A DNA stretch of 13,959 nucleotides from Acidobacteriota bacterium (GCA_021828225.1 JAKASH010000024.1:1-13959); one strand, 5' to 3'. Shown: positions 6,490-13,574, numbered from the stretch's first letter. The notes: generated from the sequence alone by a model not told the origin. A program made the numbers and translations.

Positions 6490-8261
6490 GCTGCGCCTCG
6501 CCGGTGATAACGTGTGTTCAACTCCTCGGTCTTGAAACGCAGGTTTGCGCCTGCGGAGCCGGCCCGTGAATGCCGCAGGCGCGGGAAGATCTCCGGCTCA
6601 AAGCCCGGCACGGTGACATCGGACGGCGGGCGGACGTGCAAGAGCGTGTGCAGGGTCCCACGCGCCTCGTCCGTCATTAGAAGCTGCATCTGGCCTTTGG
6701 GCAGGTTCTTGATGTGGTAGTCAAGCGCCCGGGTCTCGCGCTCTTCCCGTTCGGTCGCCCGGCCGGTGTCCTGGTACTTTTCGTAGCCAAAGAGTTTGAG
6801 CCGCTCGACCGAGCGGCTGCGCCGTGTAACCCTGGTTTCGGCCGAGGCCTGCAAAAAGTAACGCGCCGTCTCTTCGTTCAAGGTCTTGAGCAACATGATG
6901 CTGTTGGGCGCAGAGGTGACGTCTTCGCGGAAGCCGCGCCCGACGCGCAGGAGCTGTGAAATGGATTGCATGGAGAACAGGAAGGCGGTGTTCGTGCCGC
7001 GCGCCGTCTGCAGGATCTGGGCGAAGTTCTGGTAGCCGAACGGTGCAAATTCGTCCAGCACCACGCTGAAGATCGGGCGGTTCGTTCGGCGCCGCTCGAC
7101 TTCGCTTTCATAGCGCTTGCCGACCACGAGTTGCAGGTTTTGGAGCAGCATCTTGCCGAGCGCCCGCACCGGCTCGGTTTTCTTGTTCACATTCAGACTG
7201 ACGAACAGGATCAATTCCTGTTCGATGACTTCGTCAATCGAGAGCAGCTCCTCATACGGCCCGGTGATGACCGATAGCTCGTCGTCGAGGAACGTCATGC
7301 ACTCGTTGAGCAGCCCCTGAATCTTCGGCACCCGCTCGCGGTCGTGAAAGGACTGATGCAGATTCTTCACCGACATTTCGAAGTTCAGCCGGCGCTGGGT
7401 GCTGATCCCAGTCTGTTGTTCCAGGCGCTTCCGGGCTTCATCAACCTGCTCCAGTAGCACCGCCTCATCCAGGGCCATAACGATGACGTCGTAAAAGTTA
7501 AACTTGGCGCCGGTATAGACCAGCACGCGGACGATATCAGCCAGATAATTCAACTGGTGCTTGGCAAAGAATTCATCGTGCAGGTTGAAGGAGCCAAAGA
7601 CCATGTTGACAACGGACATGTAGTCCTCGTCGGTGCAATGGAATGGGTTGTAGCGGACCGAGATGTCAGGCCGGGCGGGGTTCAGTACGCGCAGGTCATT
7701 GAGCCTGCCGGCGTGGTGGATGTGCGGCAGCAGATCGTCGAAGAACTCGAGGTCGCCTTTGCCGTCGAAGATGATCATCGGAATATGGTGGGAGTCTTCC
7801 GGGGCGCCGACAACACGCGCGATATCCTGAGTGATGATGTTCTTAAGAAGCGTCGTCTTCCCCATGCCGGTCATTCCCACCACGATTCCTTGCATGACCC
7901 GAACACGGTCCGGCCAGAGCCACGGCTGACCGTGGATGTCGTAGCCAAGGACGACGGCATTCTGACTCCACGCCTCGCGGCAGAAGCGGCTGTCGCGCCG
8001 AGGCGGGATGGCAAGGTACGGATGAGGCCATTCCTGCTCCCGGCGTGACCGCGCCGTGGCGATAAGCCAGACGCCGCAACCAAGGCCCACGGAAACAATC
8101 GCAAAGTAGCAAAGAAACTCCGCACACTGGCGATTGGTGACCAGATACCGCGAGTGAGCGACGTACCAGGCGAACCCGACGACGCCGGTGACGATGAAGC
8201 CGACGATCACTCCGGCATCCTGAAGCAATGGAGGATGTTCGTGATGCTGCTCGCTTCGCAT
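6477..8261 (-). CDS. VirD4/TraD-like type IV coupling ATPase
   Basis: 594 residues. Two N-terminal membrane helices (about 17-34 and 50-70) precede the ATPase domain. Walker A is GMTGMGKTT (129-137), followed by IIFDGKGD (163-170), the strand typical of VirD4/TraG/TraD and related HerA/FtsK-type motors. An all-alpha insertion lies around 225-330. Walker B is SVVLDEFAPF (399-408), followed by the TARGTNTAFLFSMQSISQL stretch, in which Q432 fits the sensor position of coupling proteins. Such hexamers sit at the inner membrane and feed the relaxase-DNA complex into the secretion channel. The ATG at 8261 has AAGAGG upstream and begins nine bases after the preceding stop. Presence of the two membrane helices and length near 600 fit a coupling protein better than a soluble VirB4-type ATPase. 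No substrate information is visible. Confidence 0.87.
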   Translation of the reverse strand: MRSEQHHEHPPLLQDAGVIVGFIVTGVVGFAWYVAHSRYLVTNRQCAEFLCYFAIVSVGLGCGVWLIATARSRREQEWPHPYLAIPPRRDSRFCREAWSQNAVVLGYDIHGQPWLWPDRVRVMQGIVVGMTGMGKTTLLKNIITQDIARVVGAPEDSHHIPMIIFDGKGDLEFFDDLLPHIHHAGRLNDLRVLNPARPDISVRYNPFHCTDEDYMSVVNMVFGSFNLHDEFFAKHQLNYLADIVRVLVYTGAKFNFYDVIVMALDEAVLLEQVDEARKRLEQQTGISTQRRLNFEMSVKNLHQSFHDRERVPKIQGLLNECMTFLDDELSVITGPYEELLSIDEVIEQELILFVSLNVNKKTEPVRALGKMLLQNLQLVVGKRYESEVERRRTNRPIFSVVLDEFAPFGYQNFAQILQTARGTNTAFLFSMQSISQLLRVGRGFREDVTSAPNSIMLLKTLNEETARYFLQASAETRVTRRSRSVERLKLFGYEKYQDTGRATEREERETRALDYHIKNLPKGQMQLLMTDEARGTLHTLLHVRPPSDVTVPGFEPEIFPRLRHSRAGSAGANLRFKTEELNTRYHRRGAAWRM

Positions 8262-8270
8262 AGCTGCCTC

Positions 8271-8633
8271 TTAAAGAGAAATCCAAGCGCGGACGACACC
8301 GGCGATGAGGCTTAAGCCGGCGGGAATCCCCACAGTGATCAGCCATCCGTCCTGGTCGGACCCGGTCAACCCAAAGAAGACGCAGGCGATAATCCCGCCT
8401 ACGCCAATGAAGAAAACGAAAAAGGCCTCGCCGGACGGTATAGTAAACTGCCGAAGAAGTTGCTGGAGTGTGGAATAAAAGGGATAGACAACTGCAATTC
8501 CAAACGTCACGTGTGAGAGACAACACCAGGCGGCGCGTAGCTTCGAACCGAATCCGTCTGAGCGCTCGGCTGTCTTTTCGGCCTCTTCGGGCCACTCGCC
8601 CGCTGAGATCGCTTGCGCATTGGCCTCTGGCAT
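8271..8633 (-). CDS. Small three-helix membrane protein
   Basis: 120 residues with an acidic soluble N-terminus (about 1-30) and then three probable membrane helices, the first around LSHVTFGIAVVYPFY, the second around FFVFFIGVGGIIACVFFGL and the third around WLITVGIPAGLSLIAGVV. The start is the ATG at 8633, which shares its first base with the upstream stop (TGATG), a signature of coupled translation; an in-frame ATG at 8645 would overlap further and is less likely. It is directly upstream of the coupling-protein gene. The size and topology resemble VirB2/VirB3/TrbC/TrbD-type small inner-membrane components, but no specific motif supports naming it. It has no cleavable signal or pilin-like processing site that I can see. 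Confidence 0.8.
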   Translation of the reverse strand: MPEANAQAISAGEWPEEAEKTAERSDGFGSKLRAAWCCLSHVTFGIAVVYPFYSTLQQLLRQFTIPSGEAFFVFFIGVGGIIACVFFGLTGSDQDGWLITVGIPAGLSLIAGVVRAWISL

Positions 8634-8911
8634 CAGACACTCCAAAAGTTGAAATAGATAAACGTGGTGGCGAGGGCCAGCGCCAAGAACACGGCCAGTA
8701 TAAAGCCCTTCTTGAATCGTCTCGTCTGCTTCGGATCGAACGGACTGGCTGGTTCCAATGCCAGGTTGAGGAACATTTTTTGGAGGCCGAAATCCGGGCG
8801 ATGTTCGAAGTAACCAGTAAGCGCCGTGTAAACCTCGTGCGTACTTTGTCTGCTGGCTTCGGGCCGTGATTCGTCTTTGACCTTATGCATCATCCGAAAC
8901 CACCCGCTCAC
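8633..8911 (-). CDS. Small single-span membrane protein
   Basis: 92 residues with a hydrophilic, charged N-terminal portion and one C-terminal membrane helix (about 69-88, KGFILAVFLALALATTFIYF), i.e. a tail-anchored topology with the N-terminus in the cytoplasm. The GTG at 8911 overlaps the upstream stop in a GTGA arrangement; ATGs at 8893 and 8890 are alternatives that would give 86 or 85 residues. It is coupled on both sides, to the VirB9-like gene before and the three-helix gene after. I recognise no family. Pairs of tiny membrane proteins at this place of transfer operons often occupy the VirB2/VirB3 role, which is only a positional guess here. Confidence 0.75.
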   Translation of the reverse strand: MSGWFRMMHKVKDESRPEASRQSTHEVYTALTGYFEHRPDFGLQKMFLNLALEPASPFDPKQTRRFKKGFILAVFLALALATTFIYFNFWSV

Positions 8912-9762
8912 AGCACCAGCAAGGCCTCAACTTGTTCATGGCCATTGCCTTGCAAAACCAGGCGAAACACAAGGGGAGCATTGCCCGCAGGGGGCGTCCT
9001 GATTCCCACCACGCCCACGGTTTGCTGATCCGGCCCGACCTTTCGAGCGCGCACGTCCTGATCCACAACCTCTACCGGCGTCTGTCCGGCACTGGCGATC
9101 TGTTTCGCTTCTCCTCGGGTCAACTGCGAGATTCGGCGATCGAGGATCCGCTTCGGTCCGAGCGGCGCCGTAAGGCTGAAAACCTCGGGCTTGCCGGTTT
9201 TATATATGCTCTGCGTCGAGTTCACAATCACATAGCGGATGTACAGCCGGTCGTGACTCTGGAACAGATCCTTGATGAGCAATTGAACTCGGTTTTTTCC
9301 TATCCTAAAGCTCGTCATGCGCACCGGCTGGCCGCCCAATATAAAGGCGGTGTCCACCGCAGCCTGCGCGGGTGGATGGTTCAATACCGCTGCCGGTTTC
9401 GGGGCTGGAGGATCAACTTTGCTCTGGTCAACCGCAAAGTCCATCTGCGCGACGCGGCCCGCCGGCTCAAGCTCATAACTAAGCCTCCCGGATTTCGTCC
9501 ATATAAAGAGGTTGGTGGAGGCATTCGCCTCGGCTGGCTCAATGAAGACCTTGTTATCACGCCACTCGACCTTAAATGCCTGGCTGCCCGTGGCAACGGC
9601 GAGGACCGGCTCCGCCAGTTGAATCACGGTGAGATGATTCAACGCCGTCTCGACGCGCGTGATCGTCGTCTCGCGCCGCGGTTGGATTTCAATCTTTTGC
9701 CCCACCAGCGGCCTAGCCAGTGCAAATGAAGCGATCAAAACGAGGATGGCCTGCTTTCTCAT
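8908..9762 (-). CDS. VirB9/TraN-like secreted component of the transfer channel
   Basis: 284 residues with a cleavable signal peptide (MRKQAILVLIASFALARPLVGQ, about 1-21). The N-terminal domain (about 38-102) has the VirB9/TrbG/CagX pattern: LTVIQLAEPVLAVATGS, KVEWRDNKVFIEP, and NASTNLFIWTKSGRLSYEL. A Pro/Ala linker (about 112-135) leads to a C-terminal domain whose LYIRYVIVNSTQSIYKTGKP and GPKRILDRRI stretches recall the TraN proteins of Bacteroidetes conjugative transposons more than the standard VirB9 C-terminal domain. VirB9-type proteins form part of the periplasmic and outer-membrane core of the channel. The ATG at 9762 is chosen for the signal peptide and the GGAGCAGGGAG just upstream; the open frame extends 48 codons further without support. 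It follows the polymerase gene after 73 bases. Confidence 0.78.
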   Translation of the reverse strand: MRKQAILVLIASFALARPLVGQKIEIQPRRETTITRVETALNHLTVIQLAEPVLAVATGSQAFKVEWRDNKVFIEPAEANASTNLFIWTKSGRLSYELEPAGRVAQMDFAVDQSKVDPPAPKPAAVLNHPPAQAAVDTAFILGGQPVRMTSFRIGKNRVQLLIKDLFQSHDRLYIRYVIVNSTQSIYKTGKPEVFSLTAPLGPKRILDRRISQLTRGEAKQIASAGQTPVEVVDQDVRARKVGPDQQTVGVVGIRTPPAGNAPLVFRLVLQGNGHEQVEALLVL

Positions 9763-9804
9763 ACTCCCTGCTCCTTTTCCTGACCGAAAGGCTGGGTCCA
9801 GGAG

Positions 9805-9820
9805 GCCCCCTGAAAGGGGC
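9805..9820 (-). repeat. Short GC hairpin between polymerase and VirB9-like genes
   Basis: GCCCC (9805-9809) and GGGGC (9816-9820) can pair around a six-base loop in the 73-base gap after the polymerase stop and before the VirB9-like ribosome site. It is not followed by a T run in either direction, so it is not a classical terminator. It may affect mRNA processing or stability between cistrons. Confidence 0.3.
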
Positions 9821-9835
9821 ATCCCGGACACGGGG

Positions 9836-12490
9836 TTAATGGTTTGCCCTTCCGAGCTGAACCTTGGGGCGTTGCACCGTCCCGGGAAATGCCACCATCC
9901 CGTCACGGACTACGCTTTTGCCAGGCTGGATCGGGAAAGGCCGGACACGTTCGACCACTACCGGCTGGCCCTTGCGGTCGTAATCGCGGAACACTTCACC
10001 CTTCGGGCTTACTTGCAGCTCGAAGACTTCGCGTTCTGTGGCTTCGCCGTTGGGTCTCGAACAGCGGTTGATGAGGAAGATGCGCCCTTCCGCGTCAATT
10101 CTGACCTCGCCATCGCACAACTCCGGAATCCGCACCGCAACGGGGCGGCCTCCGGTACGCGCGACGATGTGATCCACGATCTCCTGCGGGAAGGCGTAGA
10201 AGACGATTGAGCCGTGACCCTTGCCGCGGGTTGTGCGGTTGTAGAGCGCCTGCAGCCATCCGTCACGGTTCTCCGTCTTCCCTTGCGCCCACTTCTCAAC
10301 GAACGTAATCATCGCCTTCAACTCCTGGCGTGACCGCTCGCGTTGGTAGAAGCGGAGCGCGGAAGCCGCCTGGTTGCGCTTGAAAAGCGCCTGCTTGCGA
10401 GCCGTGGCGTCATCTTTCACCGCCTCAAGCTCCGCCTGCGCCTTCTTAAGCGCTTCGAGGTAAGCTTCCTTTCGCGCTATGATCATGCCGATGTTCGCGG
10501 CATAGATGCGGTTCACCTGCGCGGCCTCCTGTTCCATTTCGCGGCTGAATCGCCCGGCGGCAATCAGCCCGCGAAAGTCTTCGACCGGCCGCACCATGTC
10601 GTCCGAGAAGAATTCGTCAATCTCCTTCCGGACGAAGTTATAGAGTTCACCCACGACGTCCGTGGGCGCGATTTCAAGGTGCAGGGGCAAGTCCCGCACC
10701 CGCTCCACTTCTTTGAAGCTGAGCCACGGCGCCTTTGGCACCTGAGCCCGAATCGCCTGGATCACTTCGCGGTTCGGCTCGGTGCCGTGCTTCAACTGGT
10801 CGAGCGCCGCCTGGAGCTCAAGCGCCAGTTGCCCGGCCAAGTCCTCGCGGCCTGCCGCCAGGCACGAGGTTTTCAGATCGGTAATCACGCCGATCTGATT
10901 CCCCTTGGCCTTCACAGCAACCTGCGGCAGGTTCCACCAGGGACTCAGCTTTTTCTTGAGTTTGTTCTTCTGGTTCGCGGCCGTTTCCTGATGCGCAAAG
11001 CGGGCGCGAACGAAGCGCGGGAACCTGTCGCCTTCGACCACGCACACCCAGTCGAAGTCGTAGTCCCCGCCGTTACGTTTGGCAGTTTCGGAATGGAGCA
11101 TAAGCGTGCCTTCGAGACGCAGTTGCCGCTCAACCACCCGGTCGAGCGCCTCCGCGTCTCTCATTCCGCATCCCACCCGCCGCAGTTCCTCCATGAACAG
11201 CGCAACGGTCTCGCGCGTCCCCAGATTGAACAGCGGCAAGAGGTCCTGCTTCATGCGGATCGGATACCGGACGACCAGCAGCTCGCGGCAGGCGAGATTT
11301 GTTGCCGCCGCTTCCTTCGGCATCCAGTCCGACCCGGAAAAGACTTCACCTTGATGACAGAAAAGATATCCGTCATCTGCCAGGGCGAAGGCAGGCAATT
11401 CGAGACCTCCCGCCGTCACCACCTTGAACGCCCAGTGCCCCAGCCGCCGCGCAAGCTGCGCATTGACCCAGGGATGGCTCACCAGGAACCCGGTCGGGTC
11501 GGCCTTGAGCACCGCTTCGAGGATGGTGTTCTCAGTGCTGGTATACTCTCCGTCCGCCGGCTCTCGCTCCTCGTCAGCACGATAGACGCGCTGCGATTCG
11601 GACGTGCCGAGCAACCGGAAGAGTTCCTCGAAGTTACGCTCCTCAACCGCCGCCCGGAGCTTTCGCACCTGTTCGAGGGCGTGCGGCTTGATTTCCAGCT
11701 CGATCGAGTCTTTGCCCGCATGCTCGATGAGCGTGTAGCTGGACTCGAAGGTGAGGGGCCGGGAGATTTCCCGGATCCCAAGCACCACCGGGCCGCAGAA
11801 CGTCCTTGCGCCGCCCATTAACCAGCGCAAGAGTTTGGGCGCGGCTTTGTACTCGGGTTTGACGGAAGACTGGGGCAGAATGATCTCCGCTTCCAGCCGC
11901 TCCGCGCAATCATCCTCCATCACCTTGAAGCTGCCCTTCGCCTGCGTCTTCTCAAACGCCAGCCGAAACTGGTAGAAACGGTGATTGGGGAGCTTCAGGC
12001 GATTGAAGACCGAGCGCGCGATCCAGCCCCGGCAATCGTTCGTGCCAAGCTCGCCATCCTCGACCACCATGACGCGGCAGTCGGGAATCTCGATCCGCAC
12101 CTGGCAGGGTGAGACCAGAATCCCGAAGTAGGTCATGGCGGCTTCGGGCCAATGCTGGAAGCGCTCGGCGAGGGCGCGCTCGTAGCCGGCCTCAACGGCG
12201 TAATACTTGCCGTTTTTGGCCGACCCGCTCGCCCCGATCAGCGCGTAACGCACCCCGTCCATTTCGAGCTTTGCCAGGGACTGCTCAACCTGGCCCTGCT
12301 CGAAGGAGTCGAGCGGCTCCTGCGGGATGTCGATTGTGGCGAGGCGCATCTCGGGGTAGAGCGCCTGAATCAGGGTGTTTTCGAGCTGGCCGTCGCGGTC
12401 AAAGCGGAGCATCTTCTTGGTTAAGTCGCCGTTACGATCAAGTTCGAGCGCCACGACCGGCATGGCGCTGTTTCTCTTTGCTTTTTGCAT
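9836..12490 (-). CDS. Two-barrel RNA polymerase-like protein (eukaryotic RdRP/QDE-1/YonO type)
   Basis: 884 residues from ATG 12490, with AGGAGA upstream. There is no signal, membrane helix or Walker motif. Motifs match the order seen in eukaryotic-type RNA-dependent RNA polymerases. An ALIGASGSAKNGKYY stretch (83-97) resembles the family's FLxFSxSQ block, followed by TYFGILVSPCQV (120-131). A NDCRGWI (151-157) resembles the TDGxGxIS turn, and QAKGSFKV with K185 resembles the YKGVL strand of the first double-psi barrel. GEVFSG (381-386) and VVRYPIR (406-412) stand for the second barrel. The catalytic-loop candidate is GGDYDFDWVCVV with D476, D478 and D480 (bases 11051-11065). After it come IGVITDL and LQAALDQLKHG with K567, matching the AVDxxKxG block, then PWLSF for the YPDFM block. 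A basic coiled-coil region (644-739) and a C-terminal domain follow. Length is close to YonO, a phage RNA polymerase of this fold. Template preference cannot be read. Assignment is by eye. Confidence 0.75.
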   Translation of the reverse strand: MQKAKRNSAMPVVALELDRNGDLTKKMLRFDRDGQLENTLIQALYPEMRLATIDIPQEPLDSFEQGQVEQSLAKLEMDGVRYALIGASGSAKNGKYYAVEAGYERALAERFQHWPEAAMTYFGILVSPCQVRIEIPDCRVMVVEDGELGTNDCRGWIARSVFNRLKLPNHRFYQFRLAFEKTQAKGSFKVMEDDCAERLEAEIILPQSSVKPEYKAAPKLLRWLMGGARTFCGPVVLGIREISRPLTFESSYTLIEHAGKDSIELEIKPHALEQVRKLRAAVEERNFEELFRLLGTSESQRVYRADEEREPADGEYTSTENTILEAVLKADPTGFLVSHPWVNAQLARRLGHWAFKVVTAGGLELPAFALADDGYLFCHQGEVFSGSDWMPKEAAATNLACRELLVVRYPIRMKQDLLPLFNLGTRETVALFMEELRRVGCGMRDAEALDRVVERQLRLEGTLMLHSETAKRNGGDYDFDWVCVVEGDRFPRFVRARFAHQETAANQKNKLKKKLSPWWNLPQVAVKAKGNQIGVITDLKTSCLAAGREDLAGQLALELQAALDQLKHGTEPNREVIQAIRAQVPKAPWLSFKEVERVRDLPLHLEIAPTDVVGELYNFVRKEIDEFFSDDMVRPVEDFRGLIAAGRFSREMEQEAAQVNRIYAANIGMIIARKEAYLEALKKAQAELEAVKDDATARKQALFKRNQAASALRFYQRERSRQELKAMITFVEKWAQGKTENRDGWLQALYNRTTRGKGHGSIVFYAFPQEIVDHIVARTGGRPVAVRIPELCDGEVRIDAEGRIFLINRCSRPNGEATEREVFELQVSPKGEVFRDYDRKGQPVVVERVRPFPIQPGKSVVRDGMVAFPGTVQRPKVQLGRANH

Positions 12491-12499
12491 CGTCTTCTC

Positions 12500-12570
12500 C
12501 TGTTCTGTTATGCGGCAACGGAACAACACGGAGACGTGGCCCTGGAGCCTCGCCCATCGCTGTTCCGTTA
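12500..12570 (-). promoter_or_regulatory. Three copies of an 11-base motif in the polymerase gene leader
   Basis: On the minus strand TAACGGAACAG (12560-12570) and TAACAGAACAG (12500-12510) are direct copies differing at one base and spaced 60 bases. A third, inverted copy, CAACGGAACAA on the plus strand, lies at 12516-12526. The first and third form a perfect nine-base inverted repeat (12517-12525 with 12561-12569). The last copy ends nine bases before the start codon and overlaps the ribosome-site area. The arrangement suggests operators for a dimeric regulator or an RNA structure controlling translation. Confidence 0.4.
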
Positions 12571-12641
12571 CCGAAAAAGGTGATTTCTCGGCCGGTCTAG
12601 CGGGGAACCGGGCCAGGTTGTCAGGGCCTTGGGCCGCGCTC

Positions 12642-12657
12642 AAAAAGCCCGGCCGGG
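12642..12657 (-). terminator. Weak possible terminator after the 93-aa gene
   Basis: Reading the minus strand, CCCGGCCGGG (12648-12657) is followed by CTTTTTG, 25 bases after the stop of the 93-aa gene. The palindrome has no free loop, so the real stem would be shorter than it looks, with only a five-base T run. If functional it would separate the polymerase gene from the upstream small genes and fit a separate leader with its own operators. Confidence 0.3.
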
Positions 12658-12682
12658 TTGATTCAACGATAGGGCCAGCCGC

Positions 12683-12964
12683 TCAAGCAATCCATAAATC
12701 TGAGCTTGCGTGGTTGGCGCTTGGGAGCTGCGGTTTCGAACGTTCCTGCCGCTGCTCCTCCCATCGCCGTGCCCGTTTGAGGAGCCGTTGGTACTCCGGG
12801 TCCTCAACGGGTTTCTTTTTGCGGGTCCGAAGCCTTCGATCCCGCAAAAGTTTTGCCGCCTGCGCCTTCGGAGACTTTTTTGGCGTGACGGCTCGTCTCA
12901 GGAGATTGCCTGCTCCTAAAAGCAAGCAACCAATGATGAAGAACGCAACCAAGATGCGCTTCAT
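12683..12964 (-). CDS. Small basic membrane-anchored protein
   Basis: 93 residues. The N-terminus is a short hydrophobic segment (MKRILVAFFIIGCLLLGAG); IIGC at residues 10-13 fits a lipoprotein box, but the hydrophobic residues after the Cys argue for a simple membrane anchor. The rest is strongly basic (PKKSPKAQAAKLLRDRRLR, TRKKK) and helical up to a Pro-rich tail. The ATG at 12964 is chosen because AGGAGG sits seven bases before it; the ATG at 12970 is too close to that site. No family is recognised. A basic, membrane-tethered protein next to a nucleic-acid polymerase and secretion genes could bind DNA or acidic partners at the membrane; this is inference from composition and place. Confidence 0.7.
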   Translation of the reverse strand: MKRILVAFFIIGCLLLGAGNLLRRAVTPKKSPKAQAAKLLRDRRLRTRKKKPVEDPEYQRLLKRARRWEEQRQERSKPQLPSANHASSDLWIA

Positions 12965-13191
12965 GGCCATTCCTCCTTTCCGCTTTGTCACACGGCAGAA
13001 AGGAAGCAGTCCCTTCCGCCCTGTGCCGAAAACATGGTTTCCGGCAAGGTCCGTCCGGGACCCGGCCAGTATTGGTTTCTCCGCCTCCGCGACGGGAGGG
13101 CGGAGTTTCAGACAGGCGTTATGAAAGAGCCTGCCCGCACTCATCCACAATCAGAGCTTGTGGAAGGCTCATCAAATAAAGCCGGATGAAA
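12965..13191 (-). other. Intercistronic spacer with two hairpins
   Basis: The 227 bases between two small genes hold no gene. Two inverted repeats are visible: GCCGAAAAC (13025-13033) with GTTTCCGGC (13037-13045), one mismatch and a three-base loop; and CTCCGCC-TCC (13079-13088) with GGA-G-GGCGGAG (13095-13105), a ten-pair stem with one bulge and loop GCGACG. Neither is followed by a T run on the minus strand. The spacer ends in a strong AAAGGAGGA ribosome site for the next gene. Confidence 0.5.
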
Positions 13192-13476
13192 TCACACTGC
13201 CTCCTTGCGAATTTGCGGCTTGCCCGAGGAGCAGTCCGCCACGCCCCGGTATTCACACACTGAATAAAAGCTCCGTCCGGTCTTAAGCGACTCAACCAAG
13301 GCTTCCGCCTCGCTTTGAAGCTCGCGGTCGAGCGCAGGCTCGCGTCCGTGAGCGCCTTCCCGGGCAAGAAAGAACCGGGCCCGGACGCCATCCGCCTCTG
13401 CCGCCGCCGGACGCCGCCGCCGGCTTACCGGCTGCACGACTTTTCCTTCGGGTATTGCCTCAGCCACTCCCGCCAT
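13192..13476 (-). CDS. Small basic hypothetical protein
   Basis: 94 residues, cytoplasmic by appearance: no hydrophobic segment. The ATG at 13476 is set by a near-perfect AAAGGAGGT ribosome site; the open frame begins ten codons earlier without one. Notable are an RRRR cluster near residue 29-32, a helical charged stretch (LDRELQSEAEALVESLKTG) and a C-terminal CEYRGVADC pair of cysteines spaced by seven residues. The cysteines do not match a zinc motif I know, though they could form a disulfide or a half-site. It lies between the VirB8-like gene and the 93-aa gene. No family recognised. Confidence 0.65.
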   Translation of the reverse strand: MAGVAEAIPEGKVVQPVSRRRRPAAAEADGVRARFFLAREGAHGREPALDRELQSEAEALVESLKTGRSFYSVCEYRGVADCSSGKPQIRKEAV

Positions 13477-13519
13477 TGAAAACCTCCTTTCGGCGGCCTT
13501 CATCAAGACCGCACTGCAT

Positions 13520-13564
13520 TTGCCAGAATGCCTCTGGCAAGGCCCTGCCGCCCCTTTGCGGCAG
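13520..13564 (-). repeat. Two back-to-back perfect hairpins in the VirB8-like/94-aa gap
   Basis: TTGCCAGA (13520-13527) pairs with TCTGGCAA (13533-13540) around a five-base loop, and four bases further CTGCCGC (13545-13551) pairs with GCGGCAG (13558-13564) around a six-base loop. Both stems are perfect. They fill most of the 98-base gap between the VirB8-like stop and the next ribosome site. There is no T run after either, so a role in mRNA processing, stability or partial termination is more likely than a simple terminator. Confidence 0.55.
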
Positions 13565-13574
13565 CGAGAGATGT

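Noticed and set aside
10343..11821. 492-codon plus-strand open frame opposite the polymerase gene
   Set aside because: It is the antisense shadow of a GC-rich gene; its product is rich in Arg, His and Val with no domain, while the minus frame has clear motifs and a ribosome site.
9836..12490. Reading the large protein as a VirB4/TrbE-type ATPase because of its place in the operon
   Set aside because: It has no Walker A or Walker B motif; GASGSAKNGK lacks the GxxxxGK(S/T) spacing, and the remaining blocks follow the RdRP order instead.
12965..13150. N-terminal extension of the 93-aa gene to 13150
   Set aside because: The extension lies over hairpins, lacks a ribosome site and hides the hydrophobic N-terminus; AGGAGG decides for 12964.
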